Shown here: positions 62,283 through 64,000 of the stretch, piece after piece
Layout of the letters: every line of letters begins with the position of its first letter
Numbering within the stretch: position 1 is the first letter of the stretch
Assembly: GCA_026706935.1 (NCBI GenBank)
Contig: JAPOXV010000026.1
Location: 711,721 to 775,720, forward strand
From: Gammaproteobacteria bacterium
GTDB lineage: Bacteria > Pseudomonadota > Gammaproteobacteria > Pseudomonadales > Azotimanducaceae
DNA: 64,000 bases
Reading direction: 5' to 3'
Program-made: the position numbers and the translations under genes
The notes under the pieces: generated by a model
Databases searched by the model: none
Seen by the model: only the letters and a program-made list of their open reading frames with translations
Told to the model about the DNA's origin: nothing

Positions 62283-63044
62283 ATGGACAAACCGAATGTC
62301 GTGTCAGCGTGCGTGTTAATCATTGGCAATGAGATACTCTCTGGACGAACTCAGGATCTGAACCTTCAGTACATAGCTCAGACCTTAGGCGAGCAAGGCG
62401 TGACGGTTCGGGAAGCGCGAGTAATTCCCGATGATCGCGACATCATCGTTGATGCGGTGAAGTATGCGAGTGCGACGTACGACTACGTGCTCACAACCGG
62501 AGGTATCGGACCAACACACGACGACATCACAGCGGAATGCATCGCTGCGGCTTTTGGCGTACCACTTGTTAACCATCCGGAGATCGAAATTCGGATTCGC
62601 GGTCGAGAAGCGCCCGCTGACGTCATGGCAAGTCGCTTGCTAATGGCGAGAGTACCGGAAGGCGCGACGCTTATCGAGAACTTGACGGGGGGTCCTCAAG
62701 GATTTTCGATGGAAAACGTGCACGTGATGGCAGGTATCCCTGCGGTACTACAGGCGATGCTTCCTAATATCGAGTTTAGCGGTGGCGACACAGTTAAATC
62801 GCGCTCCGTAAGGGCGTTTATGGGAGAAAGCGAAATCGCTACGAAGCTTGGTGAACTACAGAAGCAGGTCCCAAGTGTTGATATCGGAAGTTATCCGTTT
62901 CACCGCGACGGCATATATGGAACGACATTAGTGGTTCGTGGGACGAAGCTCGACGAAGTGGAAGCGACCGTCGAGGAAATACGCGGGATCATTCGAAGTC
63001 GCGGTTCAGAACCGGGCGAAGTGAACGAAGGAGATGGCGCGTAA
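62283..63044 (+). CDS. CinA/molybdopterin-binding-domain (MoCF) protein
   Basis: A 253-residue protein consisting of the N-terminal part of CinA (the COG1058 MoCF-biosynthesis fold). IIGNEILSGRTQD near residue 13 and TTGGIGPTHDDIT near 70 are the conserved motifs. The C-terminal deamidase domain of full CinA (about 160 more residues) is absent. Members act as pyrophosphatases on ADP-ribose and related compounds. The length fits the stand-alone family. Confidence 0.9.
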   Translation: MDKPNVVSACVLIIGNEILSGRTQDLNLQYIAQTLGEQGVTVREARVIPDDRDIIVDAVKYASATYDYVLTTGGIGPTHDDITAECIAAAFGVPLVNHPEIEIRIRGREAPADVMASRLLMARVPEGATLIENLTGGPQGFSMENVHVMAGIPAVLQAMLPNIEFSGGDTVKSRSVRAFMGESEIATKLGELQKQVPSVDIGSYPFHRDGIYGTTLVVRGTKLDEVEATVEEIRGIIRSRGSEPGEVNEGDGA

Positions 63045-63080
63045 CGTGTGCTCCAGTGGAGAAGGAAGAAGGACTAGATC

Positions 63081-63797
63081 GTGAAACTTGAAGGAAAGAA
63101 GGCTATTGTGCTTGGGGGCACGTCGGGCATTGGATTAGCTACCACCCAGCAGTTGGACGCTGCCGGTGTTACCGTCGTCGCAGGGAGTCGAAATCCAGAG
63201 CATATCGAAACAGCGAATACGACGACGTCCGAACGAGTCAGCTACAGGGAGATTGACGTACTTGATCGGGAGGGACTTGCGAGCCTATTCAGTGAGGAAG
63301 CCCCCTATGACTTCCTAGTCAATTGTGCGACCGGGGGTGAGCGAGCGTCCGGACCTTTCTTACAGATGGATCTGGATGGGTTTCAAGGCTCATTTCGCAA
63401 ACTCTGGGGATACACCAACTCAGTGCGTCTCGGGACGGAGTATCTCCCTGAAGATGGTGCGATCGTGTTAGTTAGTGGTTACCCGGCTCGAAAGAGCAAT
63501 CCCGGTTCTTCTGCGATCTCTACGGTAGGCAACGCGGTCGAGGGATTTGTACGAGCCATTGCACCCGAAATAGCGCCCCGTCGTATCAATGTCGTGTGCC
63601 CTGGCGTCATCGATACACCCATGTTTGCGCAAACCGGGGAAGCACGTCAGCAGTTTCTATCACAAGCAACCCAGCGAATGCTCATTCCTCGAGCCGGTAC
63701 CGCAGACGAAGTCGCTTCTGCGATATTGTTTTGCTTGGAAAACGGATACATGACAGGCGGTACGGTCGATGTTGAAGGGGGCGCCTTGTTACCGTAA
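63081..63797 (+). CDS. SDR-family protein lacking the YxxxK catalytic pair
   Basis: A 238-residue Rossmann-fold protein of the short-chain dehydrogenase/reductase superfamily. The cofactor motif is GGTSGIG (12-18) and INVVCPGVIDTPM near residue 171 and GGTVDVEGGALLP at the end are typical. Where the catalytic Tyr and Lys of YxxxK are expected, the sequence reads I146 and G150 (GSSAISTVG). It may bind a nucleotide without classical catalysis or use another residue. GTG start at 63081 with AAGGA upstream. Confidence 0.85.
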   Translation: MKLEGKKAIVLGGTSGIGLATTQQLDAAGVTVVAGSRNPEHIETANTTTSERVSYREIDVLDREGLASLFSEEAPYDFLVNCATGGERASGPFLQMDLDGFQGSFRKLWGYTNSVRLGTEYLPEDGAIVLVSGYPARKSNPGSSAISTVGNAVEGFVRAIAPEIAPRRINVVCPGVIDTPMFAQTGEARQQFLSQATQRMLIPRAGTADEVASAILFCLENGYMTGGTVDVEGGALLP

Positions 63798-63881
63798 CGC
63801 GAAAGATGCGAAGAGTCAGTGATACCCATCTAGCCGAGATCGTAGAGTAGCTCTCCATGCCTTCTAGCGTTAAATAACCAG

Positions 63882-64000
63882 ATGACTGATATAGCCAACC
63901 CGAAAGCAGCAATCAAGCGATTGACTCAAGCGTCAGACCACAGCACGATTGACTGGACGCTGTTTGGCATTGCGGTCGCGACGATATTGGCAGCGTGCAT
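63882..64000 (+). CDS. N-terminus of a membrane protein, possibly a BCCT transporter (cut by window edge)
   Basis: An ATG at 63882 opens a frame that runs off the window after 39 full codons. The visible part has a polar start and then a hydrophobic segment beginning IDWTLFGIAVATIL. A short polar N-terminus followed by DWTLF and a first membrane helix resembles betaine/choline/carnitine transporters. The match is too short to be sure. Confidence 0.4.
   Translation, partial: MTDIANPKAAIKRLTQASDHSTIDWTLFGIAVATILAAC

Noticed and set aside
1-64000. tRNA genes, rRNA genes, CRISPR arrays and insertion sequences
   Set aside because: No T-loop-like GTTCRA context with a cloverleaf, no spaced short repeats of CRISPR type and no transposase frame was seen when reading the sequence; only the 24-bp repeats at 57171 recur regularly.

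Overview
The window reads as a chromosomal segment of a free-living, probably marine gammaproteobacterium from a poorly characterised lineage. The evidence is gene content and order: lptD-surA-rsmA-apaH next to amgK-murU, rpe-gph-trpE separated from trpGDC as in Pseudomonas, yicC-gmk opposite rph, purH-purD behind prmA, and coq7. Base composition is close to 50% GC by eye. GTG and TTG starts are very common. No rRNA, tRNA, CRISPR array or insertion sequence was seen.

Layout. 1-7.5 kb: a cut-off NCS2 permease, a thiamine-diphosphate enzyme, an enoyl-CoA hydratase and a type-2 isoleucyl-tRNA synthetase. 7.6-12.9 kb: an F420-type LLM oxidoreductase, an MFS transporter whose 5' end contains a perfect intrinsic terminator, an alpha/beta hydrolase, IPP isomerase and a beta-lactamase-fold hydrolase. 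12.9-15.2 kb: gmk-yicC opposite rph. 15.2-17.6 kb: a PcfJ-like protein and an orphan DNA methyltransferase inserted before cca. 17.6-26.8 kb: an RNA-maturation and envelope block (cca, apaH, rsmA, surA, lptD) running left, and peptidoglycan recycling (amgK, murU), rpe and gph running right. 26.9-29.2 kb: trpE coupled to a voltage-gated channel. 29.2-36.5 kb: a mixed accessory stretch (TolB-propeller amidohydrolase, solitary DUF234-type ATPase, acyl-CoA dehydrogenase, secreted hydrolase, PEBP protein). 36.6-39.9 kb: trpGDC, an OsmC protein and a VOC protein. 39.9-46.2 kb: coq7, a second LLM oxidoreductase, purD, purH, prmA and an unknown secreted protein, all running left. 46.3-49.9 kb: a decarboxylating dehydrogenase, a hydrolase, an acyltransferase and a sucraseferredoxin-like protein. 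50.1-52.7 kb: a TrpB2-like enzyme coupled to a beta-RFAP synthase homologue, then a DUF1330 protein. 53.1-56.5 kb: a MoxR-VWA pair. 56.7-58.8 kb: an orphan ribbon-helix-helix antitoxin divergent from a Fic protein, with three 24-bp repeats over a promoter between them. 58.9-64 kb: CoA-thioester genes (acyl-CoA dehydrogenase, MaoC, CoA lyase, enoyl-CoA hydratase), a CinA-like protein, an atypical SDR and the start of a membrane protein.

Working together. Housekeeping genes sit in tight left- or right-running groups with 4-nt stop/start overlaps (amgK/murU, rpe/gph, trpE/channel, trpG/trpD/trpC, yicC/gmk, rsmA/apaH). The points most worth pursuing are the apparent ATC start of rsmA with a well-placed ribosome-binding site, the Fic/antitoxin locus with its repeats, the TrpB2/beta-RFAP pair, the channel with a TLEDWTD filter joined to trpE, and the MFS gene that begins inside a terminator. 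All calls come from reading the sequence; no database search was run.
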